A stretch of DNA of 64,000 bases from Acidovorax sp. CF316 (lineage in GTDB: Bacteria; Pseudomonadota; Gammaproteobacteria; Burkholderiales; Burkholderiaceae_C), in assembly GCF_000276605.1 (NCBI RefSeq), contig NZ_AKJX01000097.1, positions 1 through 64,000 of the forward strand. The letters are read 5' to 3'. Below are positions 42,307 to 51,345 of this stretch, in pieces. Made by a program: the position numbers and the translations under genes. A model generated the notes under the pieces. It searched no databases. It had not been told where the DNA came from and saw nothing but the letters and a program-made list of their open reading frames with translations. Each line of letters begins with the position of its first letter. Positions within the stretch are counted from its first letter, which is position 1.

Positions 42307-43845
42307 ATGCAGCAGCACGCCAAGCGCTGGCTCTACCTCGTGCACCGCTGGGCGGGCGTGGTGCTGTGCGCCTTCTTCGCCATGTGGTTCTTTTCGGGTG
42401 TGGTGATGATGTACGTGGGCTACCCCAAGCTCACGGCCACCGAGCGCCTGGAGCACCTGGCGCCGTTGCGCGGCGCATCCATCGCGCTGGAACCCGCCGA
42501 CGCGCTGCGCGCCGCGGAAATGGAGGGCCAACCCCTGGCCGACCTGCGCCTGGCCGCAGCCAGCGGCGGGCGCGCCGTGTACCTGGTGCAGCCCGAGGGC
42601 GCGCCCAAGCGCCGGCCGGCCACCGTGGTCGATGCAACCACCGGCGAGGTGCTGCGCGGTGTGGATGCGGCCTGGGCCATGGCCACGGCGCAGGCCTTCG
42701 CGGGCGCATCGGAGAACGCCCTGCGCCACCTGGGCACGCTGGACGAAGACGCCTTCACCCACTCACGTGCACTCGATGCACACCGCCCCCTGCACCACGT
42801 GGCCCTGGGCGACGCGGCGGGCACCGAGGTGTATATCTCGGGCACCACGGGCGAAGTGGTGCGCGACGCCACGCGCAGCGAGCGCGGCTGGAACTACGTG
42901 GGCGCCTGGATCCACTGGCTTTACCCGTTTCGCGGCAACGTTTTCGACGGCTGGTGGGCCGACATCGTGAATTGGCTGTCCATCGCGGGCATCGTGCTCA
43001 CACTCACGGGCACGGTGGTGGGCGTGCTGCGTTGGCGCTTCACGCGGCGCTACAAGAGCGGCTCACGCTCACCCTACCGGGGCTTCATGATGCGCTGGCA
43101 CCATGTCTTCGGCCTGCTGTTCGCCGCCGCGACGCTGACCTGGATCTTCAGCGGCCTGATGTCCATGAACCCCTGGAAGGTCTTCGACAGCGGCGCCCCC
43201 GCCCTGCGCAGCCATGCCATGCACGGCGGCCCGCTGCGGCTGCCCGCGCAGGCCGCCAGCGTGCAGGCCCTGCTGGCGGCGGCATCGCCCAACACGCGCG
43301 AACTGCGCTGGGTGCGCCACGCCGGCCACACACTGGTGCTGGCGGCCAGCCCCACGGGCGCGCCGGCCGTGCGCGACGCCGCCACGGCGCAGCCCCACAC
43401 TCCAGATCCGGCCGAACTGCAGGCCGCCGCCGCACGCCTGCTGCCCGACCCGGTGGCGCACACCGAACTGCTGCACGGCTACGACCTGCACTACTACAGC
43501 CGCGCCGCCCACACCATGACCGGCGGCGGCGACAACAAGCCCCTGCCCGTGCTGCGCGTGGTGTTTGCCGACGCCCCTGCCACCTGGGTGCACATCGACC
43601 CGCACACCGGCGCCGTGCTCGACAAGAGCGACAACCACCGCCGCGCCAGCCGCTGGCTGTTTGCGCTGTTGCACAGCTGGGACTGGGGCCCGCTGCTGGC
43701 GCACCGGCCGCTGTGGGATGCGCTGCTCATCGTGCTGAGCCTGGGCGGTCTGGTGCTGAGCGCCACGGGCGTGGTGGTGGGCTGGCGGCGGCTGGTGCGG
43801 CCGTGGCGTGGCTCGGTGCAGATAGCCAGATCACATGCAAAATAA
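42307..43845 (+). CDS. PepSY-associated membrane protein (PiuB-like)
   Basis: A 512-residue inner-membrane protein with four main spans: about 9-33 (LYLVHRWAGVVLCAFFAMWF), about 217-243, about 262-288 (WHHVFGLLFAAATLTWIFSG) and about 474-500. Large periplasmic PepSY-type loops lie between them. Histidines within the spans (HRW, RWHHVFG) suit a haem or flavin-linked ferric reductase, the role proposed for PiuB-type partners of siderophore receptors. It starts 13 bp after the receptor stop codon, so it is in the same operon. Confidence 0.88.
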   Translation: MQQHAKRWLYLVHRWAGVVLCAFFAMWFFSGVVMMYVGYPKLTATERLEHLAPLRGASIALEPADALRAAEMEGQPLADLRLAAASGGRAVYLVQPEGAPKRRPATVVDATTGEVLRGVDAAWAMATAQAFAGASENALRHLGTLDEDAFTHSRALDAHRPLHHVALGDAAGTEVYISGTTGEVVRDATRSERGWNYVGAWIHWLYPFRGNVFDGWWADIVNWLSIAGIVLTLTGTVVGVLRWRFTRRYKSGSRSPYRGFMMRWHHVFGLLFAAATLTWIFSGLMSMNPWKVFDSGAPALRSHAMHGGPLRLPAQAASVQALLAAASPNTRELRWVRHAGHTLVLAASPTGAPAVRDAATAQPHTPDPAELQAAAARLLPDPVAHTELLHGYDLHYYSRAAHTMTGGGDNKPLPVLRVVFADAPATWVHIDPHTGAVLDKSDNHRRASRWLFALLHSWDWGPLLAHRPLWDALLIVLSLGGLVLSATGVVVGWRRLVRPWRGSVQIARSHAK

Positions 43846-43972
43846 GATTGAAACCTTTTGTTTCATGAGGATACACTGCGTAACACCTGGGTGGCACGCA
43901 GCGGGCAGCCTTGCCGCACGCACCCAGGCCCCGCCATCTTCAACGCCAAAAACCACCTGGCAGAGGTCTTTC

Positions 43973-44293
43973 ATGCAATCGATCCGCACCGCGCTCACCG
44001 GCGCCCTCCTCGTCCTGGCCGCAGGCACGTCCGCCCTGGCCGCAACCGACTACAACAGCCCACCCGCAGGCGATGGCCAGTACCGCCAGTGCCTGAGCCA
44101 TGCCGCCAAGCTCTACGAGGGCGGTGACGAAAAGAGCCCCGTCCGCGGCCAGACCAAGGCCCAGGCCTGGTGCACCTGCATGTGGAACGAGACGCCCGAC
44201 GACTTCAAGGGCAACCTCGTGACCTTTGCCGAAACGCGCAAGGGCAAGGAGACCAACAAGCTCTGCGAAAAGCACGCCGACTGGCACGAGTGA
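43973..44293 (+). CDS. Small exported cysteine-containing protein
   Basis: A 106-residue protein with a clear signal peptide (MQSIRTALTGALLVLAAGTS, ending ALAA). The mature part has four Cys (QCLSHAAKLYEG, AWCTCMWNETPDDFKGN, KLCEKHADWHE), which suggests disulfides or a metal site. I do not recognise the family. The ATG at 43973 has a GCAGAGG ribosome-binding site; an open extension upstream to 43835 is unlikely. A terminator follows. Confidence 0.75.
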   Translation: MQSIRTALTGALLVLAAGTSALAATDYNSPPAGDGQYRQCLSHAAKLYEGGDEKSPVRGQTKAQAWCTCMWNETPDDFKGNLVTFAETRKGKETNKLCEKHADWHE

Positions 44294-44326
44294 GCCGCTT
44301 CGCCCTCCACTGGGCAAGCACACAGC

Positions 44327-44349
44327 AAGCCGCCTTCGGGCGGCTTTTT
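44327..44349 (+). terminator. Intrinsic terminator (TTCG tetraloop)
   Basis: AAGCCGCC-TTCG-GGCGGCTT followed by TTT lies 33 bp after the small exported protein gene. It sits between convergent genes and on the other strand has only a weak T-tract. Confidence 0.88.
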
Positions 44350-44360
44350 CATGGGCGGGC

Positions 44361-45671
44361 TCAGGCGGGCTCGTCTTCCTCGCGCTCACGCCCGGGCAGC
44401 AGCAGGTTCAGGCCCACGGCCACCAGCGCGCCCACGGTGATGCCCGAGCCGAAGACCTCGCGCACGAAGGCCGGCATGCGCGCCAGCAGGTCGGGCCGCA
44501 CCGTGACGGCCAGGCCGCAGCCCAGCGAGACAGCGATGATCAGCGTGTTGCGGCGCGAGGGCGCAGTGCTGGCCAGCATGCGGATGCCGGCCGAGACGAT
44601 CATCGCGAACATCATGAGCCCCGCGCCGCCGAGCACCGGCTGCGGAATGGTCACCACCAGCGCACCCAGTACCGGAAACAGCCCGGCCAGCAGCAGCATG
44701 ACGCCCGTGAGCGTGACCACGTGGCGGCTGGCCACCCCGGTGAGCGAGACCACGCCCACGTTCTGCGCAAAGGTGGACAGCGGCGGGCTGGACATCACCG
44801 CCGCGAAGGCCGAGCCCACACCGTCGCACAGGATGCCGCTGGCCAGGCGCTTGCCCGGGATGGGCGTGCGCGTGGCCGCGCCCAGGGCCATGAAGGTGCC
44901 CGTGGTCTCGACGATGGTGACCAAAAAGGCGATGGACATGGCAAGGATGCCCGAGACCGGGAACGCCATGCCGAAGTGCAGCGGCTGCGGGATGGCGAAC
45001 ACCGGCGCCTCGCGCACCTGGGTGAAGTCGATGAGCCCCAGCCCGAGGCACAGCACATAGCCGCTGGCGATGCCCAGCACCACAGCGCTGGCCGAGACGA
45101 TGCCCTTGCCCCATTGCACGAAGCCGATGACCAGCGCCAGCACGAATCCGGCAATCGCCAGGTGGCCCACGGCGCCGTAGTCGCTGGCGCCCACGCCGCC
45201 GGCCGCCCAGTCCACCGCCACGGGCGTGAGCGACAGGCCGATCAGGGTCACGACCACACTGGTCACGGTGTGCGGAAAGAAGCGCCGTATCACCGGCATG
45301 AAGAAGCTGCCCACGATCATCACCAGCGAGCCCACGAGCGACGAGCCCAGGATGCCGGCCACGCCATGCTCCAGGCCCACGCTGATGCCCGCACCGACAA
45401 AGGCGAAGCTGGTGCCCATGACACAGGGCAGGCGAATGCCCACGGGACCCACGCCCTTGCACTGGATGATGGTGACGATGCCCGAGCCCAGCAGTGCGGC
45501 ATTCACCAGGGCCACGATCTGGTCGGCCGGCAGCTTGAGCGCGCCGCCCACCACCAGCGGCACGGCGATGATGCCGCCGAGCGCCGCCAGCAGGTGCTGC
45601 AGCGACAGCAGCACCGCGGTGGCCAGCATCGGGGGCCGGTCTTCCACCTGGTAAAGCAGTTGTTGATCCAT
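44361..45671 (-). CDS. NCS2-family purine (xanthine/uracil-type) permease
   Basis: A 436-residue transporter with about 14 spans in the 7+7 inverted repeat fold. Characteristic motifs: VLLSLQHLLAALGGIIAVPL, GVGPVGIRLPCVMGTSFAF, FLVTIVETTGTFMALGAAT (substrate-binding Glu in VETTG) and FAAVMSSPPLSTFAQNVGVV (Asn-rich end of the NAT signature). The QNVGVVSLTGVASRHV segment is typical of xanthine permeases. It imports a purine base with protons. It follows the 8-oxoguanine deaminase-like gene on the same strand, so purine salvage is its likely role. Confidence 0.9.
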   Translation of the reverse strand: MDQQLLYQVEDRPPMLATAVLLSLQHLLAALGGIIAVPLVVGGALKLPADQIVALVNAALLGSGIVTIIQCKGVGPVGIRLPCVMGTSFAFVGAGISVGLEHGVAGILGSSLVGSLVMIVGSFFMPVIRRFFPHTVTSVVVTLIGLSLTPVAVDWAAGGVGASDYGAVGHLAIAGFVLALVIGFVQWGKGIVSASAVVLGIASGYVLCLGLGLIDFTQVREAPVFAIPQPLHFGMAFPVSGILAMSIAFLVTIVETTGTFMALGAATRTPIPGKRLASGILCDGVGSAFAAVMSSPPLSTFAQNVGVVSLTGVASRHVVTLTGVMLLLAGLFPVLGALVVTIPQPVLGGAGLMMFAMIVSAGIRMLASTAPSRRNTLIIAVSLGCGLAVTVRPDLLARMPAFVREVFGSGITVGALVAVGLNLLLPGREREEDEPA

Positions 45672-45861
45672 TGTCTTTGTCTCCTTGTCCGTTGGCCTTT
45701 TTTATGCAAAGGCACTTGTCGTCATGTGAGGAATGCAGTCTCTGGTGGGGCGCGTTGCCGTGGCTCCTTGCGTGCGGTGGTGGGCGGCAGGCGCCCAGGT
45801 CGAACCGGGCCCGCCCGCGAAGGGGCAGCCCGGTGGTGAGTGGTGGGGTGAAGAAAGGGAA

Positions 45862-47271
45862 TCAGTGGCCGGCGGCGGCCCGCTCGAACAGTGTTTGCGC
45901 CAGGGCGTTGTGGCGCCCCAGCACCACGGGCAGGTCGGCCGTGAGCAGGCGGCCGCGTTCGACCACCACGCGGCCGTTGATGACGCTGGTGTCCACGTTG
46001 GCCGGCGTGCAGAACACCAGGGCCGCCACCGGGTCATGACCCGCGCCGGCAAAGCCCACCGAAGACATGTCGAAGGCTACGAAATCGGCCGACATGCCGG
46101 GCGCCAGCGCGCCGATGTCGTCGCGGTTGAGCACGCGCGCGCCGCCCAGGGTGGCGATCTCCAGCGCCTCGCGCGCGCCCATGGCGGCGGGGCCGTGGCC
46201 CACGCGCTGCAGCAGCAGGGCCTGGCGCGCCTCGCCCAGCATGTGGGCGCCGTCGTTGGATGCACTGCCATCCACCCCCAGGCCCACGGGCACGCCGGCA
46301 TCGCGCATGCTGCGCACGGGCGCAATGCCCGAGGCCAGGCGCATGTTGGAGCAGGGGCAGTGGGCCACGCCCGTGCCGGTGCGCGCGAACAGGGCGATGC
46401 CCTCGGGGTCGAGCTTGACGCAGTGCGCATGCCAGACGTCGCGGCCCACCCAGCCCAGGCTCTCGGCGTACTGCGCGGGGGTCATGTCGAACTTCTCGCG
46501 CGAGAAGGCCACGTCGTTGTCGTTCTCGGCCAGGTGGGTGTGCAGCGACACGCCGTGCGCACGCGCCAGCAGGGCCGACTCGCGCATCAGGTCGCGCGTC
46601 ACCGAGAACGGCGAGCACGGCGCCAGCACCACGCGCAGCATGGCGTGGCGCGAGGCGTCGTGGTACTGCTCGATCAACCGCAGGCTGTCGCGCAGGATGG
46701 CCTCTTCCTCCTCCACCACCACGTCGGGCGGCAGGCCGCCCTTGCTGCGGCCCAGGCTCATGGAGCCGCGCGCGGCGTGAAAGCGCATGCCCATCTGCTG
46801 AGCGGCGGCAATGGCATCGTCCAGGCGCGCGCCGTTGGGGTACAGGTACAGGTGGTCGCTGGTGGTGGTGCAGCCCGAGAGCATGAGCTCGGCCATCGCC
46901 GTCTGGGTGGATACATGCACCATCTCGGGCGTGAGGTGCGACCACAGCATGTAGAGGTTGTTGAGCCAGGAGAACAGCTCGGCATCCTGCGCCGCGGGCA
47001 CGGCGCGCGTGAGGCTCTGGTACATGTGGTGGTGGGTGTTGACCAGGCCGGGCAGCAGCACCCGGCCGCGCATGTCGAGCACCCGGGCCCGGCCCTCGTC
47101 GGCCATGCGGCGGTACTCCAGCGGCAGCTCGGCCGTGGGGCCCACCCACTGCAAGGCGGGGCCATCGGCCACCAGGGCGCCATCACGGATCTCGCGGCGC
47201 TGCGCGTCCATGGTGACGAGGACATCGGCGTTCAGGGCGATCAGGGGGGTCGTGGCGGTCTGTGTGGTCAT
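45862..47271 (-). CDS. 8-oxoguanine deaminase / hydroxy-purine amidohydrolase
   Basis: A 469-residue amidohydrolase of the TrzN/AtzB/8-oxoguanine deaminase group. Metal and catalytic motifs in order: LVNTHHHMYQSLTR (HxH), SLHTHLAENDND (His and Glu), VWHAHCVKLDPEG (His), VGLGVDGSASNDGAHMLGEA (Asp). Proteins with this architecture deaminate 8-oxoguanine to urate or isocytosine to uracil. The next gene on the strand is a purine permease, which supports a purine substrate. The ATG at 47269-47271 is preferred to an upstream in-frame start. Confidence 0.87.
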   Translation of the reverse strand: MTTQTATTPLIALNADVLVTMDAQRREIRDGALVADGPALQWVGPTAELPLEYRRMADEGRARVLDMRGRVLLPGLVNTHHHMYQSLTRAVPAAQDAELFSWLNNLYMLWSHLTPEMVHVSTQTAMAELMLSGCTTTSDHLYLYPNGARLDDAIAAAQQMGMRFHAARGSMSLGRSKGGLPPDVVVEEEEAILRDSLRLIEQYHDASRHAMLRVVLAPCSPFSVTRDLMRESALLARAHGVSLHTHLAENDNDVAFSREKFDMTPAQYAESLGWVGRDVWHAHCVKLDPEGIALFARTGTGVAHCPCSNMRLASGIAPVRSMRDAGVPVGLGVDGSASNDGAHMLGEARQALLLQRVGHGPAAMGAREALEIATLGGARVLNRDDIGALAPGMSADFVAFDMSSVGFAGAGHDPVAALVFCTPANVDTSVINGRVVVERGRLLTADLPVVLGRHNALAQTLFERAAAGH

Positions 47272-47396
47272 GGGGGCGGCTTCTCTGGGTCGCAATTCGA
47301 TGGCGCCAGTCTAGGAACGCCGCTGCATCCGCGATAGCGCCGATTTGCGCCAATGGTGTCCACAAAATGTGGACACCCGCAAGGCCCTGCCCTGCC

Positions 47397-48305
47397 TTAC
47401 CGTGCCGTGGCGAAGAGCCGCGCCAGGGCGTCGCCGATGTTGGCCGCCATGAGCTCGGCCGCGGGGCTGAGCTGGCCCTTCGCGCGCGCCGCCAGCACCA
47501 GGGTCTGGCGCGCCAGGTGGGGGTCGCGCAGCGGCACGAAGACCAGGGCGTTGCGCGCGCGCTCCTCCATCACATCGAGTGGGTTGAGCAGGGCGATGCC
47601 CTCGCCCAGCACCACCAGACGCAGGATCAGCGCCATCGAGGTCGACTCGGCCACGGGCGTGACCTTGATGGCATTGCGTTCGAAGGCCGCGTCGAGCAGC
47701 GTGCGGATGGTCAGTTGCGGCGCCGGCAGGATCAGCGCATGGCCGACGCAGTCGCTGAGCAACACGGAGGAATGGCGCGCCAGCGCGTGCTTGGGCGGCA
47801 CCACGGCGCCGATGGGCCATTCGCTGGCCGACAGCGTGCGCACGGCGGGTTTGAGCGACAGGTCGTAACCCAGGCCCAGCTCGGCATCGCCGCGCTCCAC
47901 GGCGGCCGGTATCTCGGCAATCGGCAGGTCGATGATGCGCACCGCGATGCCCGGGTAGCGCTGGCGGAAGGCATGCACCAGCGAGGGCAGCAGCGAGCCC
48001 GCCAGACCCGCCGTGGTGGCCACGGTGATCTCGCCGCGGCGCTCGTCCTTGAACTCGGCAATGCGCTCGCGCAGCGCGGCATGCTCGCGCAGGGTGCTGC
48101 GCACATGGGCCAGCACCATCTCGCCCAGTGGCGTCAGGCGCAGCCGGTTGTGGATGCGGTCGAACAGCGGCGCGCCCAGCTCCGCCTCCAGGTCCAGGAT
48201 CTGCCGGTTGACCGCCGTGGGCGCCACGTGCAGGTGCTCGGCCGCCTTGCGGATGGAACCGCGGCGGACCACTTCGTCGAGGTAGCGGAGAACTCGGGCG
48301 TGCAT
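47397..48305 (-). CDS. LysR-family transcriptional regulator
   Basis: A 302-residue LysR protein. The helix-turn-helix is unusual in reading RYLDEVVRRGSIRKAAEHLH with VAPTAVNRQILDLEAELGAP as the recognition part, a form common in GbpR-like regulators of purine and pyrimidine catabolism. The effector domain covers about 90-295. It lies 125 bp upstream of the deaminase gene on the same strand and so probably controls the deaminase/permease unit. A ferric-iron permease gene ends 49 bp upstream of it. Confidence 0.9.
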   Translation of the reverse strand: MHARVLRYLDEVVRRGSIRKAAEHLHVAPTAVNRQILDLEAELGAPLFDRIHNRLRLTPLGEMVLAHVRSTLREHAALRERIAEFKDERRGEITVATTAGLAGSLLPSLVHAFRQRYPGIAVRIIDLPIAEIPAAVERGDAELGLGYDLSLKPAVRTLSASEWPIGAVVPPKHALARHSSVLLSDCVGHALILPAPQLTIRTLLDAAFERNAIKVTPVAESTSMALILRLVVLGEGIALLNPLDVMEERARNALVFVPLRDPHLARQTLVLAARAKGQLSPAAELMAANIGDALARLFATAR

Positions 48306-48354
48306 GGCGCGCAGGTTACCCGGTTTGCCGCAAGGTGCTGCGACCAGCGGACTA

Positions 48355-50034
48355 CTAGCGCTTGCTCGACCTCAGCGTGCGGCTGAGCAAGATCACTGGC
48401 ACCAGCCCCACGGCCACCAGCGCCAGCGAGGGCAGCGCGGCCTCGCCCAGGCGCTCGTCGCGCGCCAGCTGGTAGGCCACCACGGCCAGGGTGTCGCTGT
48501 TGAAGGGGCGCAGCACCATGGTGGCGGGCAGCTCCTTCATCACGTCCACGAAGACCAGCAGCGCGGCGGCGGCGGTGGAGCGCTTGAGCAAGGGCCAGTG
48601 CACGCGCGCCAGCAGGCCGACGCTGCCGGTGCCCAGCATGCGCGCCGAGTCGTCCAGGCTTTGCGGGATGCGCGCATAGCCGCTTTGCATGGACTGCAGC
48701 GCCACGGCGCAAAAGCGCACCAAATAGGCCCAGACGATGCCCACGGCCGTGGCCGTGACCAGGGCGCCCACGCCCCATTGCGGCATGGCCGCCTGCAGCC
48801 AGCCCACGGGCAACAGCAGCCCGACCACGATGACGGCGCCGGGCACGGCGTAGCCCAGGCTCACCAGCTGCACCACGCCGCGCGTCACGCGGTCGGCGCT
48901 GCGGCGCACCGCGAAGGCCAGGGCCAGCGCGACGATGACGGCCAGTACGGCGGTGATGGCGCCCAGGCGCACGCTGTTGCCGGCCCACTCGATGAAGCGC
49001 CCCCAGGGCAGCACCGACCAGTCGGCCGCCAGCGGCCGCAGCATGAAAACCACGGGCGCCACGAAGCCCATGAGCACCGGCAGGCCACACACGGCCCAGG
49101 CCAGCAGCCGGCGCCCGCCGCGCAGCGCCAGGGGCTGCGCCTCGGCCGAACCGGCGCGGCCCAGGCCGCCCGCAAAGCGCATGCGCTTTTGCGCCCGCTG
49201 CTCCAGGTGCAACAGGGCCATCACCACCACCAGCAGCATGGTGGCCAGCTGCGCGGCGGCGAGCCGGTTGTCCATGGACAGCCAGGCCTTGTAGATGCCG
49301 GTGGTGAAGGTCTGGATGCCGAAGTAGCTGGCCACGCCGAAGTCGGCCAGCGTCTCCATGAGCACCAGGGCCACGCCGGCGGCCACGGCCGGGCGCGCCA
49401 GCGGCAGCGCCACGGCGCGGATGCGGCGCGGCAGCGGCGCACCGAGCAGGCGCGCGGCCTCCATCAGGTGCGCGGCGCGCTCGCCCAGCGCGGTGCGCGC
49501 CAGCAGGTAGACATAGGGGTAGAGCGAGAAGATGAACACCCAGACCGCGCCGCCCAGGCTGCGCACCTCGGGCAGCAGCCGGCCTTCGAGACCGAAGGTG
49601 GCGCGCAGCCCCACCTGCAGCGGGCCGCTGAACTGCAGGAAGTCGGTGTACGCATAGGCCGTGACGTAGGCCGGCATGGCCAGCGGCAGCAGCAGCAACC
49701 ACTCGAAGGTGCGCCGGCCCGGGAAGTCGAACAGCGTCACCGCCGCGGCCGCGGCCGTGCCCACGGTGGCCGCGCCCAGCGCCACCAGGACGCTCAGCCA
49801 CAGCGTGGTGGCCACATAGCCGGGCAGCACGGTGGAGGCCATCTCGCGCAGGATGGGCCCGGCCAGCGCATCGGCCTGCCCGATCGGCAGCCACGAGGCC
49901 AGCACCGCCAGAACGGGCAGGACCAGGATGCCGGCGAGCAGGACCAGGGGAAGGGTGTGGAGGCGAAAGGGTGTGCGGCGCAAGGCAGGGGGGCTCGGCA
50001 GAAGAAAGAACGCACGCCGGCCCGGGCAAGACAC
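48355..50034 (-). CDS. Ferric iron ABC transporter permease (FbpB/AfuB/SfuB type)
   Basis: A 559-residue inner-membrane protein with twelve spans: two fused copies of the six-span permease module, as in FbpB. Each half has an EAA-type loop (MEAARLLGAPLPRRIRAVAL and IPQSLDDSARMLGTGSVGLL). The PAYVTAYAYTDFLQFSGPLQ and TLADFGVASYFGIQTFTTGI stretches are typical of ferric permeases. A GTG start at 50032-50034 is proposed, because the only earlier in-frame start (TTG at 50055) lies inside the predicted Fur box. It is divergent from the ATPase gene at 50100. No periplasmic binding protein gene is nearby. Confidence 0.88.
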   Translation of the reverse strand: MSCPGRRAFFLLPSPPALRRTPFRLHTLPLVLLAGILVLPVLAVLASWLPIGQADALAGPILREMASTVLPGYVATTLWLSVLVALGAATVGTAAAAAVTLFDFPGRRTFEWLLLLPLAMPAYVTAYAYTDFLQFSGPLQVGLRATFGLEGRLLPEVRSLGGAVWVFIFSLYPYVYLLARTALGERAAHLMEAARLLGAPLPRRIRAVALPLARPAVAAGVALVLMETLADFGVASYFGIQTFTTGIYKAWLSMDNRLAAAQLATMLLVVVMALLHLEQRAQKRMRFAGGLGRAGSAEAQPLALRGGRRLLAWAVCGLPVLMGFVAPVVFMLRPLAADWSVLPWGRFIEWAGNSVRLGAITAVLAVIVALALAFAVRRSADRVTRGVVQLVSLGYAVPGAVIVVGLLLPVGWLQAAMPQWGVGALVTATAVGIVWAYLVRFCAVALQSMQSGYARIPQSLDDSARMLGTGSVGLLARVHWPLLKRSTAAAALLVFVDVMKELPATMVLRPFNSDTLAVVAYQLARDERLGEAALPSLALVAVGLVPVILLSRTLRSSKR

Positions 50035-50053
50035 CAGGGAAGATCGGAGATGC

Positions 50054-50074
50054 AAATGCGAATTTTAAGCATTT
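50054..50074. promoter_or_regulatory. Predicted Fur box
   Basis: AAATGCGAATTTTAAGCATTT agrees with the classic Fur consensus arrangement (AAATGAGAAT/ATTCTCATTT, inverted hexamers) at about 16 of 21 positions and is itself a near-dyad with AAATGC/GCATTT arms. It lies between the divergent ferric permease and ATPase genes, 25 bp from the ATPase start, exactly where an iron-responsive repressor would act on both. Confidence 0.65.
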
Positions 50075-50099
50075 GCCTCCGCCCACCTAAAATGGGGCC

Positions 50100-51182
50100 A
50101 TGTTCCTAGAGGTCTCCCAACTTGAAGTGCGTTATGCAGGTCGCCCCCGCGCCGCCGTGCAGAACGTGTCCCTGGGCCTGCGCGCGGGCGATATCGGCGT
50201 GCTGATCGGCCCCTCGGGCTGCGGCAAGACGACCCTGCTGCGCGCCGTGGCCGGGCTCGAGCCCGTGTCGGGAGGGCAGATCAGCCTGACCCAGCAGGTG
50301 GTCAGCAGCGCCAGCGTGAGCGTGCCGCCCGAAGAGCGGCGCATCGGCATGGTGTTCCAGGACTATGCGCTGTTTCCGCACCTCTCGGTGGGGCGCAACG
50401 TGGCCTTTGGCATCCACCACCTGCCGCGCGCCGAGCAGGCCGCGCGCGTGGCCGAGGTGCTCACGCTGGTGGGCCTTTCGGGCAGCGAGCAGCGCTTTCC
50501 GCACGAACTCTCGGGCGGGCAGCAGCAGCGCGTGGCGCTGGCACGCGCGCTGGCACCGCGTCCGCAACTGATGCTGCTGGACGAGCCGTTTTCCAACCTC
50601 GACGTGGACTTGCGCGAGCGCCTGGCGCACGAGGTGCGCGGCATCCTCAAGGCGGCCGGTGCCACGGCCCTGTTCGTCACGCACGACCAGCTCGAGGCCT
50701 TTGCCATCGGCGATGTGATCGGCGTGATGCACGAGGGCCAGCTGCACCAGTGGGACGACGCCTATACCCTGTACCACCGCCCGGCCACACGCTTCGTGGC
50801 GGACTTCATCGGCCATGGCGTGTTCGCGCCCGCTACGCTGGTGCAGCGCGGCAGCAACGTGGTGGCGCAGACGCCCGTGGGCGAGCTCACCGACCTGGCC
50901 GAGTGCCCCCTGCCCGCGAGCTACCCCGGCGGCGAGTGCGACGTACTGCTGCGCGCCGACGACATCGTGCACGACGACGCCTCGGCGGTGCAGGCGCAGA
51001 TCGTGCGCAAGTCGTTCCGCGGCTCGGAGTTTTTGTACACCCTGCGCCTGGCGAGCGGACAGACCGTTGTGGCCCATGTGCCCAGCCACCACGACCACGC
51101 GGTGGGCGAATGGATCGGCATCCGCGCCGAGGCCAACCATGTGGTGACCTTCCCGCGCGAGGCCGAAGCCCGGGTGGCCTGA
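50100..51182 (+). CDS. Ferric iron ABC transporter ATP-binding protein (FbpC/AfuC type)
   Basis: A 360-residue ATPase. Walker A GPSGCGKT is at 37-44, Q-loop Gln87, signature LSGGQ at 137-141, Walker B LMLLDEP at 157-163 and the switch His195 (VTHDQ). The C-terminal part (about 240-355) is a TOBE/OB regulatory domain with [12 protein letters not shown] and [10 protein letters not shown], typical of FbpC-type ferric-ion and 2-aminoethylphosphonate ATPases. It energises the permease encoded divergently across a predicted Fur box. Confidence 0.92.
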   Translation: MFLEVSQLEVRYAGRPRAAVQNVSLGLRAGDIGVLIGPSGCGKTTLLRAVAGLEPVSGGQISLTQQVVSSASVSVPPEERRIGMVFQDYALFPHLSVGRNVAFGIHHLPRAEQAARVAEVLTLVGLSGSEQRFPHELSGGQQQRVALARALAPRPQLMLLDEPFSNLDVDLRERLAHEVRGILKAAGATALFVTHDQLEAFAIGDVIGVMHEGQLHQWDDAYTLYHRPATRFVADFIGHGVFAPATLVQRGSNVVAQTPVGELTDLAECPLPASYPGGECDVLLRADDIVHDDASAVQAQIVRKSFRGSEFLYTLRLASGQTVVAHVPSHHDHAVGEWIGIRAEANHVVTFPREAEARVA

Positions 51183-51224
51183 AACGCTTCACGCAAGCGT
51201 CACGGCGCCGTCATGCAAGGCGGC

Positions 51225-51263
51225 AAGAATCGGTTGCAATTCGTAGCAATACCACCGATTCTT
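51225..51263. repeat. 10-bp inverted repeat with 19-bp spacer
   Basis: AAGAATCGGT (51225-51234) and ACCGATTCTT (51254-51263) are exact reverse complements in the 163-bp gap between the ferric ATPase gene and the SiaB-like gene. No T-tract follows. It could be an operator for the SiaB-like gene or an attenuating hairpin. Confidence 0.6.
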
Positions 51264-51345
51264 CCCGCATGCCTTTCCTCGACAGGTGCCCGGCCACAGG
51301 GGTCTGCGCCGCCCCCGCCCCCTTTTCCACGCGCGGAGCCGCCGT

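Noticed and set aside
44226-45839. 537-codon plus-strand frame opposite the purine permease
   Set aside because: Antisense shadow; the permease has the full NCS2 signature.
50035-50055. TTG start giving a seven-residue longer ferric permease
   Set aside because: The codon lies inside the predicted Fur box and lacks a ribosome-binding site; a GTG at 50034 is more likely.
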